From CAVZAB01 sp963773155 (lineage in GTDB: Bacteria > Pseudomonadota > Alphaproteobacteria > Rhizobiales > Beijerinckiaceae), in contig CAVZAB010000022.1 in NCBI GenBank assembly GCA_963773155.1, forward strand, positions 62,001-126,000: 64,000 nucleotides of DNA, given 5' to 3'. Position 1 is the first letter of the stretch; each line of letters begins with the position of its first letter. The notes beneath the pieces are model-generated. The model ran no database searches. It was given only the letters and a program-made list of their open reading frames with translations, and was not told the DNA's origin. A program made the position numbers and the translations under genes. Shown here piece by piece: positions 8,628-17,072 of the stretch.

Positions 8628-9169
8628 ATGGCCGCACCGCTTAGCGCCACTAGCGAGGCTGCGCACGAGGCGGCTGGCGCCTTTCCGCCATTCGATTCCA
8701 CCTATTTCCCCTCGCAGCTGCTCTGGCTTGCGATCAGTTTCGGCGCTCTTTACTGGTTGATGTCGCGGGTCGCCCTGCCCCGGATCGAAAGTATTCTCGC
8801 CGACCGCCAGGCCGCGATCGCCCGCGATCTCGACGAGGCGAGCCGGCTGCAGGCGAGCGCCGATGCCGCCGCCGCCAATTATGAGCAGGCGCTCGCCGAC
8901 GCCAAGGCCAAGGCACAGGATCTCGCCCGCGCCACACACGAGACTCTTGCCGCCCAGGCCGATGAAAAGCGTCGAGACTTCTCGAGAGTGACCTGCAGGC
9001 TAAACTCGCTGCCGCCGAGGCCCAGATCAACGCCACCAAGACAAGGGCGATGACCAATGTTGCCGGCATTGCTCGCGCGGCAACCGCAAGCATCGTCGAA
9101 AAAATTCTCGGCAAGCCCGCCGACCAGGCCGCGGTCGACAAGGCGGTCGAGACCCTAGCAAAGCCGTGA
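8628..9169 (+). CDS. atpF': F0F1 ATP synthase subunit b' (AtpF'), one frameshift
   Basis: One of two different b-type stator subunits, as found in photosynthetic lineages and many alphaproteobacteria. ATG 8628 follows AAAGGA. A disordered Ala-rich N-terminus leads into PPFDSTYFPSQLLWL and one membrane helix, then a long amphipathic helix. At about 8977-8982 the frame changes: before it reads ADEKRR, after it reads LESDLQAKLAAAEAQ and continues to a TGA at 9169. One base is missing (or two are surplus) there. The repaired product is about 180 residues, the usual length. Both parts are conserved, so a sequence error is likely. Confidence 0.87.
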
Positions 9170-9183
9170 GGCGGAGGCTCCCG

Positions 9184-9672
9184 ATGCATTTCGACGCCGA
9201 ATTTTTCGTTGCCGTGGGATTCATCCTGTTTGTCCTGCTGCTCGGCTATCTTTCTATCCACAGCAGGATCGCCGCCGCGCTCGACAATCGGACTCAGCAT
9301 GTCACAAGCGAACTCGCCGAGGCCAAGCGCCTGCGTGATGAGGCCGAGGCAGTGCTCGCGAGCTTCAAGACCAAGGCCGCGGCGGCCGAGGCGGAGGCCG
9401 CCGCCATCGTCGCCCAAGCGCGCATTGAGGCCGAGGCGCTCGCCAAAGAGGCGGCCACACGGCTCGAGGATTTTGTCGCCCGCCGGACCAAGCAGGCCGA
9501 GGTCAAGATCGGAATGGCCGAGGCGCAGGCGACCGCCGATGTGCGCGCCGCCGCTGCCGACGCGGCGGCAAGCGCCGCAGAAATCGTCCTGCGCGGAGAA
9601 GTCAAGGGTGCAGCGGCGGCCGACCTTCTCAGCAAGGACATTGCTGCGCTCGAACGACAGCTGCGCGGCTGA
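9184..9672 (+). CDS. atpF: F0F1 ATP synthase subunit b
   Basis: Second stator stalk subunit, pairing with b'. The ATG at 9184 follows GGCGGAGG by five bases, better than the in-frame GTG at 9166. It has one N-terminal membrane helix (AVGFILFVLLLGYL) and then a long Ala/Glu-rich helix that runs to F1. The product is 162 residues. It ends only 8 bp from the convergent gcvPB. The F1 genes are not here, which is normal for alphaproteobacteria where F0 and F1 are separate operons. Confidence 0.93.
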   Translation: MHFDAEFFVAVGFILFVLLLGYLSIHSRIAAALDNRTQHVTSELAEAKRLRDEAEAVLASFKTKAAAAEAEAAAIVAQARIEAEALAKEAATRLEDFVARRTKQAEVKIGMAEAQATADVRAAAADAAASAAEIVLRGEVKGAAAADLLSKDIAALERQLRG

Positions 9673-9680
9673 CAACCGGC

Positions 9681-11234
9681 TCATTTGGCGAGGGGCACAG
9701 GCTTCGTCCATTTGAGAACGGGCCAACGCGCGGCGCGTGTTTCATCGAGCCTGCAGCGCGGCGCAAGCCGCGGCGCCTGGACGAAACGATCGATCTCCTT
9801 GCGCCCGGCGCTCAGTGCGAGATCCCGCAAGGTCGCGATAAACAGGTCAAGCGAGGCCTTCGATTCCGATTCCGTCGGCTCGATCAGCATCGCGCCGTGG
9901 ACCACCAGCGGGAAATACACTGTCATCGGATGATAGCCTTCATCAATCATCGCCTTGGCGAAATCGAGCGTGCTAACCCCGCTGTCCTTGAGCCAGGCAT
10001 CATCGAACAGCGCCTCGTGCATGCAGGTGCGATTGCCAAAGGGCAGCGACATCAGATCCTGCAGCGAGGCACGGATGTAGTTGGCGTTCAACACGGCGTC
10101 TTCCGAGGCCTGCCGCAAACCGTCCGAGCCGTGCGATAGCATGTAGGACAGGGCCCTCACGAACATGCCCATCTGGCCGTGAAACGCCGTCATCCGGCCA
10201 AAGGCTTGGGTCCCCGCCAGGTCCTCGACCAGCTGCAGCCTGCCGCCCTCGACCCGTATAAAGGGCACCGGCGCAAAGGCCGCCAGCCGGTGTGAGAGAA
10301 CCACCGGTCCGGCGCCCGGCCCGCCGCCGCCGTGCGGCGTCGAAAAGGTCTTGTGCAAATTGATGTGCATGGCATCGACGCCAAGATCGCCGGGCCGCGC
10401 CTTGCCGACTATCGCGTTGAAATTCGCCCCGTCGCAATAGAAGTAGGCGCCCGCCGCATGAACCGCCTCGGCGATTTCGACAATGTCGCGCTCGAATAGG
10501 CCGCAGGTATTGGGGTTGGTCAGCATGACCGCCGCCACCTCTCTGCCGAGCAGCGCGCCGACCGCCGCTGGATCAACGGTCCCGTCGCCGCGGGCGGGCA
10601 CCGGCGTCACGCCAAAGCCGATCAAGGCGGCGGTCGCCGGATTCGTCCCATGCGCGGAATCGGGGACCAACACTTTGGTCCTTGTCTCTTTCTCGCCGGC
10701 GGCCTCGATCGCGGCGCGAATGGCCATCATGCCGCACAATTCGCCATGCGCACCGGCCTTCGGCGACATGGCCACGCTTGCCATGCCCGTCATTTCGAGC
10801 AGCCAGGTGGCCAGAGTCTCGATCAATTGCAGCGCACCCTGGACACTCGATTGCGGCTGCAGGGGATGCAGGTCGGCAAAACCGGCGAGCCGGGCCATCC
10901 GCTCGTTGAGGCGCGGATTGTGCTTCATGGTGCACGAGCCGAGCGGATAGATGCCCGAATCGATCGCGTAGTTTTTCTGGCTGAGGCGCACGTAATGGCG
11001 CAGCGCCTCGGGCTCGCTAAGACCCGGAAGCGCGAAGCCGTCGCAGCGCGCGAGTTCGCCAAGGCGCGGGAGAAAGGGTTCCGGCTCGTCGAAATCGACG
11101 CCGGTTGCATCGACCCGGCCGGTCTCGAATATCAGCGCCTCCTCGAGTTCAAGGCCGCGATTGCCGGTGAAGGTCTTCTGATCGCCGCCGGTCGCGGCCT
11201 CGGCCTTGGTCGCCCGGTCTTGAGTATTCAGCAT
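9681..11234 (-). CDS. gcvPB: Glycine dehydrogenase (decarboxylating) subunit 2
   Basis: PLP-bearing half of the two-subunit P-protein of the glycine cleavage system. The PLP lysine is in HINLHKTFSTPHGGGGPG. The N-terminal region has SQKNYAIDSGIYPLGSCTMKHNP, typical of the family. The ATG at 11234 overlaps the gcvPA stop as TGATG; an in-frame GTG one codon upstream exists. The product is 517 residues, normal length. Last gene of the gcvT-H-PA-PB operon, controlled by the glycine riboswitch upstream of gcvT. Confidence 0.95.
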   Translation of the reverse strand: MLNTQDRATKAEAATGGDQKTFTGNRGLELEEALIFETGRVDATGVDFDEPEPFLPRLGELARCDGFALPGLSEPEALRHYVRLSQKNYAIDSGIYPLGSCTMKHNPRLNERMARLAGFADLHPLQPQSSVQGALQLIETLATWLLEMTGMASVAMSPKAGAHGELCGMMAIRAAIEAAGEKETRTKVLVPDSAHGTNPATAALIGFGVTPVPARGDGTVDPAAVGALLGREVAAVMLTNPNTCGLFERDIVEIAEAVHAAGAYFYCDGANFNAIVGKARPGDLGVDAMHINLHKTFSTPHGGGGPGAGPVVLSHRLAAFAPVPFIRVEGGRLQLVEDLAGTQAFGRMTAFHGQMGMFVRALSYMLSHGSDGLRQASEDAVLNANYIRASLQDLMSLPFGNRTCMHEALFDDAWLKDSGVSTLDFAKAMIDEGYHPMTVYFPLVVHGAMLIEPTESESKASLDLFIATLRDLALSAGRKEIDRFVQAPRLAPRCRLDETRAARWPVLKWTKPVPLAK

Positions 11235-12577
11235 CACAATGCTCCCTTGAGTGCCGCAACAAAGGCTGCGCGGTCCTCGTCGGTGTTGACCTCGGTATTG
11301 GCGACAATAATGAGATCGCCAAGCAACTCGTCATGCGGCAACAAACGCGATACGGGGACGCCGCCTAGCACGCCGGCCTCGGCCATTTTTTCGATGATGG
11401 CGGTGCCGGGGCCGGGCAGCGACACAGTGAACTCGTTGAAGAACGTCTCGTTGAGAACATTAACGCCTGGCACATTGGCCAAACGGTCGGCGAGTTGGAC
11501 CGCATGGGCATGATTGATCCGTGCGAGTCGGCCGAGGCCGGTGCTGCCCAACAGCGCCATGTGGATCGTAAAGGCCAGGCAACAGAGGCCGGAATTGGTG
11601 CAGATGTTGGAAGTCGCTTTGTCGCGGCGAATGTGCTGCTCGCGCGTCGACAGTGTCAGAACGAAGCCGCGCCGGCCAGCCGCATCGACCGTTTCGCCAC
11701 ACAGGCGGCCCGGCATCTGGCGGACGAATTTCGACCGCGTTGCAAACAAGCCGACGTAGGGTCCACCAAAATTCAGCGGGTTGCCGATCGATTGGCCCTC
11801 GCCGACGACGATGTCGGCGCCCATCTGCCCGGGTGATTGCACCAGGCCAAGCGCCATAACTTCGGTGAAGACTGCGATCAGCAGGACGCCAGCGCGCTGG
11901 CAGGCTTGCGCCAGGTCGGAAAGGTCACGCAGATTGCCGAATACGTCGGGTGTCTGAACGACGATGCAGGACACGGTTTCGTCAAGCAGGGCGGCCAGGC
12001 GCTCCGCTGCCCGCACATCGGCTGGCAGGCTTACGACTTCATTGCCCGCCATGCGCGACAATGTGCGGACCACTTCGGCGTATTGCGGATGCAGGCCGCC
12101 CGACAGGATTGCCTTGTGGCGTCTTGTCAAGCGGTGCGCCATCAATACGGCCTCGGCCGTGCCGGTCGAACCGTCGTACATCGAGGCATTGGCGACATCC
12201 ATGCCGGTCAACGCGGCGACCTGGGTCTGAAACTCGAAGAGATATTGCAAAGTGCCCTGAGCAATTTCCGGCTGGTAGGGGGTGTAGCTCGTCAGAAATT
12301 CCGACCGTTGGATGAGATGATCGACGCTTGCCGGCACGTGATGCTTGTAGGCTCCGCAGCCGACGAAAAACGGAACGGTGGCGGCGGCGGTGTTGCGGGC
12401 GGCAAGCCGGCTCAAGATTCGTTCGACCTCGATTTCGCCCTTGTGACGCGGCAGGTCGAGAGGCTGCTGCAGCAATTTTCCGGCAGGTATGTCGGCGAAA
12501 AGTTCGTCGATCGCCGCAACGCCGACCTTGGCCAGCATGTCCGACCTTTCGTTCTCCGTTAACGGCAGATATCGCAT
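11234..12577 (-). CDS. gcvPA: Glycine dehydrogenase (decarboxylating) subunit 1
   Basis: The 447-residue alpha half of the P-protein. It shares the aminotransferase fold but lacks the PLP lysine, which is on GcvPB. Characteristic blocks seen are MRYLPLTENERSDML at the start, FLTSYTPYQPEIAQGTLQ and NFGGPYVGLFA. The complex decarboxylates glycine and passes aminomethyl to the lipoyl arm of GcvH. It starts 41 bp after gcvH and overlaps gcvPB. A split P-protein of this type occurs in many bacteria, against the single 950-residue GcvP of others. Confidence 0.95.
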   Translation of the reverse strand: MRYLPLTENERSDMLAKVGVAAIDELFADIPAGKLLQQPLDLPRHKGEIEVERILSRLAARNTAAATVPFFVGCGAYKHHVPASVDHLIQRSEFLTSYTPYQPEIAQGTLQYLFEFQTQVAALTGMDVANASMYDGSTGTAEAVLMAHRLTRRHKAILSGGLHPQYAEVVRTLSRMAGNEVVSLPADVRAAERLAALLDETVSCIVVQTPDVFGNLRDLSDLAQACQRAGVLLIAVFTEVMALGLVQSPGQMGADIVVGEGQSIGNPLNFGGPYVGLFATRSKFVRQMPGRLCGETVDAAGRRGFVLTLSTREQHIRRDKATSNICTNSGLCCLAFTIHMALLGSTGLGRLARINHAHAVQLADRLANVPGVNVLNETFFNEFTVSLPGPGTAIIEKMAEAGVLGGVPVSRLLPHDELLGDLIIVANTEVNTDEDRAAFVAALKGAL

Positions 12578-12618
12578 CGACTTCTCCGCTTTGCCCTTGA
12601 ATTTTCTTTGCCACGCCG

Positions 12619-12993
12619 CTACAGCGACTCGACATAGGCTCGGTACGCATCCTCATCCATCAGGCCGGCGAGTTCACCGGCGTCCTTGATCCGGATTCGC
12701 ATGAACCAGCCCTCGCCGGAGGGATCGGCATTCACGGCGCCGGGGTTCTCGCTCAGCACATCGTTGACGGCGACGACTTCGCCTGACACCGGCGCGAACA
12801 CCTCGCTCGCCGCTTTGACACTCTCGACGACCGCCGCCTCTTTGCCCTTTTCCAGAAGCTTGCCCGGCGCCGGCAATTCGACAAATACGACATCGCCCAA
12901 TTGACTCTGCGCATAGTCGGTTATGCCGACAACGGCGCTGTCGCCTTCGACGCGGATATATTCGTGATCCTTCGTGTAATGGGTGGTCGACAT
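12619..12993 (-). CDS. gcvH: Glycine cleavage system H protein
   Basis: Lipoyl carrier shuttling the aminomethyl group between P, T and L proteins. It has 124 residues from ATG 12993. The lipoylated lysine is in VVESVKAASEVFAPVSGEV (K60). The N-terminal YTKDHEYI and the GITDYAQSQLGD block are standard. It sits 16 bp downstream of gcvT. Open frame continues upstream of the ATG but that part overlaps gcvT and is not coding. Confidence 0.96.
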   Translation of the reverse strand: MSTTHYTKDHEYIRVEGDSAVVGITDYAQSQLGDVVFVELPAPGKLLEKGKEAAVVESVKAASEVFAPVSGEVVAVNDVLSENPGAVNADPSGEGWFMRIRIKDAGELAGLMDEDAYRAYVESL

Positions 12994-13009
12994 CGGTGCT
13001 CTCCCCGGT

Positions 13010-14146
13010 TCAGCCTTGGCGGTAATAGCGATGTGCAACGAAGGGCATGGCCGCCACGCGCCCGGCAATCGGCCGCCCTCGCACCAGAAATTCGACCGGC
13101 GTGCCGAGTGCCGCATGGCCGGCCTCGACATAACCCATTGCGATCGGCGCGCCGAGACTGGCACCGAAACCACCCGAGGTGATTCGGCCAATCGGCCGGC
13201 CCCCGACCGCGACAATCTCGCTCCCCTCGCGGGCTGGCACCCTACCCAGCGGCAATAGGCCGACGCGCCGCCGCTTTGGCCCTTCGGCGATCTCCCGGCG
13301 GACGCGCGTCTCGCCGGCAAAGCCGCCTTCGGCCCGGCGACGCTTCGCGATCGACCAGGCTAGACCGGCCTCGATCGGTGAAGTCGTCTCGTCGATATCG
13401 TGGCCATAGAGGCAAAGTCCGGCCTCGAGCCGCAGCGAATCGCGCGCGCCGAGCCCGATCGGTCGAACCAGCGGCGATTCGAGAAGGCTGCGGGCAAAAG
13501 CCTCGGCGCGATCGGCCGCGATTGCTATTTCGAACCCGTCTTCGCCGGTATAGCCGGACCGCGACACTTGATAGGATACCCCACCCGATTCGATGATCCG
13601 CATGGTCATGAACGCCATTGCCGCGACTTGCGGCAGGCGGCTTGCGAGAACCGCGGCGGCCTGCGGACCTTGCAGGGCGATCAATGCCCGTTCGCTGTGG
13701 ATGACAATATCGAGCTGCGGCAGATGCTGGCGCAGATGGGCAAAATCCGCGCCCTTGCGCGAGGCGTTGACGACCAGGAAGAAGCGCTCGGCAGCGCCGC
13801 TTTCGGTGAGCCTGGTGATCATCAGGTCGTCGATAATGCCGCCGTCGGCGTTGAGAAATTGGCTGTAGCATATCTGGCCCGGCCGCAGCCTGGCGAGATC
13901 GGCGGGCACTAGGCGCTCCAGAAGCGGCCCGGCACCTGGCCCCGCGATCGTGACCTGACCCATATGCGACACGTCGAACAGGCCGGCCGCGGCGCGTGTA
14001 TGCAGGTGTTCGGCAAGGATCCCGTCGCGATATTGGACGGGCATCGCATAACCGGCGAACTCCACCAGGCGCGCACCAAGTGCAATATTGAGCGCCTTTA
14101 ACGGCGTCGCTTTCAGCGCGTCGTGCGTAGCTTGCCGATCGGTCAT
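13010..14146 (-). CDS. gcvT: Aminomethyltransferase (glycine cleavage T protein)
   Basis: Transfers the methylene group to tetrahydrofolate and releases ammonia. Blocks visible are FAGYAMPVQY near the N-terminus, DVSHMGQ, the folate-region Asp in GGIIDDLMITR, GYTGEDGFEI and the C-terminal barrel. The ATG at 14146 gives 378 residues; a TTG six codons earlier (14164) is possible but less likely. First gene of the operon, directly preceded by the tandem glycine riboswitch. GcvL (lipoamide dehydrogenase) is not here, as usual. Confidence 0.95.
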   Translation of the reverse strand: MTDRQATHDALKATPLKALNIALGARLVEFAGYAMPVQYRDGILAEHLHTRAAAGLFDVSHMGQVTIAGPGAGPLLERLVPADLARLRPGQICYSQFLNADGGIIDDLMITRLTESGAAERFFLVVNASRKGADFAHLRQHLPQLDIVIHSERALIALQGPQAAAVLASRLPQVAAMAFMTMRIIESGGVSYQVSRSGYTGEDGFEIAIAADRAEAFARSLLESPLVRPIGLGARDSLRLEAGLCLYGHDIDETTSPIEAGLAWSIAKRRRAEGGFAGETRVRREIAEGPKRRRVGLLPLGRVPAREGSEIVAVGGRPIGRITSGGFGASLGAPIAMGYVEAGHAALGTPVEFLVRGRPIAGRVAAMPFVAHRYYRQG

Positions 14147-14204
14147 CGCAATGCCCCGTTCCAACAGAATGCGTCGCCGGCCGGGTTTTGCCGGTCAGCT
14201 GCGC

Positions 14205-14405
14205 CCCCTCTGTCGTGGCACCTGAGAGATTTCCTTTCGCGCCGTCACGAAAGTTGCGCCCTTCGGTGGGCCGTCTGCCGCAAGGCAAGGGCCGCTTTCC
14301 AGAGTGTCATCCCTCCGCGGTCCTATGGCCTGAGCGTTTCCGGGGCGGTTGCGCCTTCGGCGTCGGCGGACCCAAAGGCCGTGCCGATCTCTTCCGCGGA
14401 GGTCG
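14205..14405 (-). ncRNA. Tandem glycine riboswitch upstream of gcvT
   Basis: On the minus strand two similar aptamers follow each other. The first runs from about 14405 with GCGGAAGAG, a CGCCGAAGGCGCAACCGCC core and AACGCTCAGGCCATAGGAC. The second begins near 14305 with GCGGAGGGATGAC, has CACCGAAGGGCGCAACTTTCG, and ends with AATCTCTCAGGTGCCACGACAG near 14211. These are the conserved cores of the glycine-binding family, which usually acts as an ON switch for glycine cleavage genes. No clear terminator hairpin with a T run separates it from gcvT, so control of translation is plausible; that is inference. Confidence 0.9.
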
Positions 14406-14464
14406 TTGGTCTGACCCGAGATTAGATACAGGCCGCCCGCGCTTCGGTCAACCAAAGCCGGCGA

Positions 14465-15157
14465 TCAGCGCTTGCGGCGCTTGATGGAAGGCTCGGGAGT
14501 CGACGCCTTTTCGTCGAAACCGACGACGATCGTGTAATCCTGATCGGCGCGGGCCCCTAGAAAGGGCACTTGTAGCGGCTCGGACACCATGTTGAACGTG
14601 GTCTGCGTTTCGCCTGGCGCGATCGCGGCACTGACCCGATAGGCCTTGGACAAGGCCGGTTTTTGATCGGACTCCTGCCGAATGGCAATGCGGACGGGAA
14701 CCTGGAAACTACCGGCGCTGCCGGCCGGACCGAGCAGGACGCGCCCCTCGACACCCACTTTAATGTTGATCTTGTTGTCCTCGACCGAGCATTCACGCGC
14801 CACTTCGCCCATCGAATATTGATAGCGAACCGCGGCATTGTCCTGACCACCGACCCGCAGGGAGGCGGCGCCACCAAGCACCTCGATTTCCGGGCAATCG
14901 ATCTCCTTCTTGTCGGTTGGCTTCGGCGGGGCCGGCGGCGGATTGGGTGTTCCAAAGGCGAGAATATTGCCGACCTTGGTGCCAAAGCCGCTGCCCGAAT
15001 TGGCGGCGTTGTCGGCGCTGCCGGCGCATCCACCAAGCGGCAACGCGGCCAATAGGGCGAGCCGGCAGAGCCGCGCGCGGCGGCTGCGCTTAGTCAGCTG
15101 CTCGCGTCCATGAGTTCGGAACCAGCCCTCAACCTCAGAACGCCTTGCCGCAACCAT
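14465..15157 (-). CDS. Putative lipoprotein, conserved alphaproteobacterial type
   Basis: 230 residues from ATG 15157. An Arg-rich start leads to a hydrophobic stretch and lipobox LPLGGC, so it should be lipidated and anchored in the envelope. A Pro-rich linker (PPPAPPKPTDKKE) follows, then a beta-rich domain with cysteines in IDCPEIEVL and ARECSVED. I know similar proteins only as hypothetical lipoproteins of alphaproteobacteria and cannot give a function. It lies between the glycine riboswitch and ialB on the same strand as both. Confidence 0.75.
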   Translation of the reverse strand: MVAARRSEVEGWFRTHGREQLTKRSRRARLCRLALLAALPLGGCAGSADNAANSGSGFGTKVGNILAFGTPNPPPAPPKPTDKKEIDCPEIEVLGGAASLRVGGQDNAAVRYQYSMGEVARECSVEDNKINIKVGVEGRVLLGPAGSAGSFQVPVRIAIRQESDQKPALSKAYRVSAAIAPGETQTTFNMVSEPLQVPFLGARADQDYTIVVGFDEKASTPEPSIKRRKR

Positions 15158-15262
15158 ATCATGCCTTCCCGGATTGCGCCTCAGAGAGCCGGATCGCCTC
15201 CGCCTTCTCAAGACTTCCCTGAACCAATATAGCAGCCGATTGAGCCGGCCGACGACGCCAAT

Positions 15263-15788
15263 TCACGGCAATTTTTCGAATCCGTCCTTGAACCCGCTTA
15301 GCGCCAGTGGAATGCCGATACCCTCTTCTGGGGTCTGGTAGATGATGAAAGTCGCGGTTTGGCCGTTGCGCATCTAGTTCGGTCAGCTTGTCGTCCATCA
15401 CGACTTCGGCGACACAGCCGGTCGGCAGGCAGCGCACGAAGCCTGCCCGCCCGACGATCGGTCTGGTCGACCTTGAGGCCGAGGCCGGAGGGCAGCAGCA
15501 CGCCGAGCGGCGCCAAAACGCGCAGCAGCCGGCTCTTGCCATCGGCAGTCTTGAGAACGATGACGACTAGATTGACATTCGGCCTGTCTTCCGCCGCAAC
15601 GCTTTGAATTAGCGCGCATTGTTCGCGGCTCGCCCCGGCTGGGGTTTCGCAGCGCAATTCCCAATCGCCGTGTTTGGAGCGAACCGCGCCTTGGGCCGCT
15701 GCCGATCCGGCCGGCAGCAGCGCCGCCAACGGCCATGGCCACGATGAGGGAAACCGGTCAAGATAGCAGGCCGGAAATTCTGCACCAT
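15263..15788 (-). CDS. Invasion associated locus B (IalB) family protein, multiple frameshifts
   Basis: The conserved IalB pieces are all present but in different frames: KHGDWELRCE, REQCALIQSV, LVVIVLKTADGKSRLL, then AGFVRCLPTGCVAEVVMDD, then TATFIIYQTPEEGIGIPL and a TGA at 15265-15263. From ATG 15788 the signal peptide also has to be read across two frame changes (LIVAMAV then ALLPAGSAAAQ). Four single inserted bases explain everything (signal region twice, near 15460 and near 15370) and yield about 173 residues, the usual length. IalB-family proteins are exported; the name comes from Bartonella. Its place next to coxB is common in Hyphomicrobiales. Confidence 0.75.
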
Positions 15789-16129
15789 AAGCCGTCCCCG
15801 CCGAATCAGCAGCCGCACCGGTTGCGTGTCGTTCGCAATCTGGCCTAGCAAATGGCCTTGCCCTGTCAAGCGGGCGGCCCGCGCCGGGGCAAGATTCGCT
15901 GCGGCCTCTCACAGCGCGGCGCGGAGCTCGTTCGCGCCCATTTGCCGCATCAAACAAAAGCGCCATTGCGCTTCGCCTAGGATTGTGGTTTTCAAACAGG
16001 CGACAAACGTCCTTTTCCGGGAAGCTGGGGTCAAGAACGCGCGGTTCTTCCAGGAGCGGTAGAAAGGCCGGCCGACGGGCCGCCTGCAACCGGCGGCGGC
16101 AGAACCGTGGCTGAAGGAGCACGAAATCG
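15789..16129. other. Divergent intergenic region between ialB and coxB
   Basis: It must hold the promoters of both the IalB gene (minus) and the oxidase operon (plus). I could not pick a convincing -35/-10 pair. The short frames inside lack ribosome sites. A good AAGGAG (about 16114-16119) precedes the coxB ATG at 16130. Given the number of base errors next door, this sequence should be treated with caution. Confidence 0.5.
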
Positions 16130-16996
16130 ATGATAGATGTGAGACGTGCAGCTCGCCGCCCTAGCCGCGATCCGGTCAATATCGCCGCCTACGGCTCGGT
16201 GCGCGCAGAGGCCAGCGTCGGCCGCGCCGAGCCCGGGCCAGATCGGGCTTGCAGACGGCGGTCACGCCGATTGCGGCCGAAATGCACTGGTTCCACAATT
16301 GGCTGCTGCTGCCGATCATTACGGTGATCTGCCTGTTCGTTCTCGCTCTGCTGCGTTCTGGTCGTCGTCAAGTTCAACGACAAGGCCAATCCGACAGCCT
16401 TCGCGCACCACCCACAATGCCGTGCTCGAGGTCGCCTGGACGTCATCCCGGTGCTGATTCTCGTGGTGATCGCCATTCCCTCGTTCCGGCTGCTGACCAA
16501 CGCAGCTCATCATGCCCGAAGGCCGATGTCACGGTGAAGGTGACGGGCAAGCAATGGTATTGGTCCTACGAATATCCAAAGGATCAGGGCGGCGGCTTTG
16601 GCTTCGATTCGCTGATGAAGCCGGAAGACGAGGTCAAGGATGAGACATCTGCGGCTGCTGGCCGTCGACAACGAGGCCGTCGTTCCGGTCGACAAGATCG
16701 TCAATGTGCAGGTCACGGCCGCCGATGTGATCCATTCCTTCGTCATCCAGGCCTTCGGCATCCGGATCGACGCGGTGCCCGGACGGCTCAACGAGACCTG
16801 GTTCAAGGCCGATCGGGAGGGAATCTATTACGGCCAGTGCTCGAAAATCTGCGGCAAGGACCATGCCTATATGCCGATCGCCTTTCGCGTCGTCAGCGAG
16901 CAGAAATATGCCGAATGGCTAGCGAGGCGAAAAAGAAATTCGCGGCGGCCGGCGGCAGCGCCTGGGATTGCCGCCAGCGCAGCGCTCGAACGGTGA
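16130..16996 (+). CDS. coxB: Cytochrome c oxidase subunit II (CoxB), multiple frameshifts
   Basis: Subunit II accepts electrons from cytochrome c through the CuA centre. The pieces occur in order but in alternating frames: TAVTPIAAEMHWFHNWLLLP with the first membrane helix; VLVVVKFNDKANP; SRTTHNAVLEVAW; VIPVLILVVIAIPSFRLL (second helix); ADVTVKVTGKQWYWSYEYP; then the cupredoxin domain with LLAVDNEAVVPV, the first CuA His in DVIHSF, and GQCSKICGKDHAYMPI with the other CuA ligands. At least seven single-base changes are needed, nearly all one surplus base. The 3' end is uncertain (16996 in one frame, about 17050 in another). Confidence 0.85.
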
Positions 16997-17072
16997 ACGG
17001 CGACGCATCAGCAATCAGGCGCCGAATGCGGCACGAGCTGAAGCGTTTCGAACCAGACGTCGAGGCAGACAA

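Noticed and set aside
15826..16062. Short plus-strand frame between ialB and coxB
   Set aside because: No ribosome site, biased low-complexity composition and no resemblance to known proteins; more likely promoter DNA.
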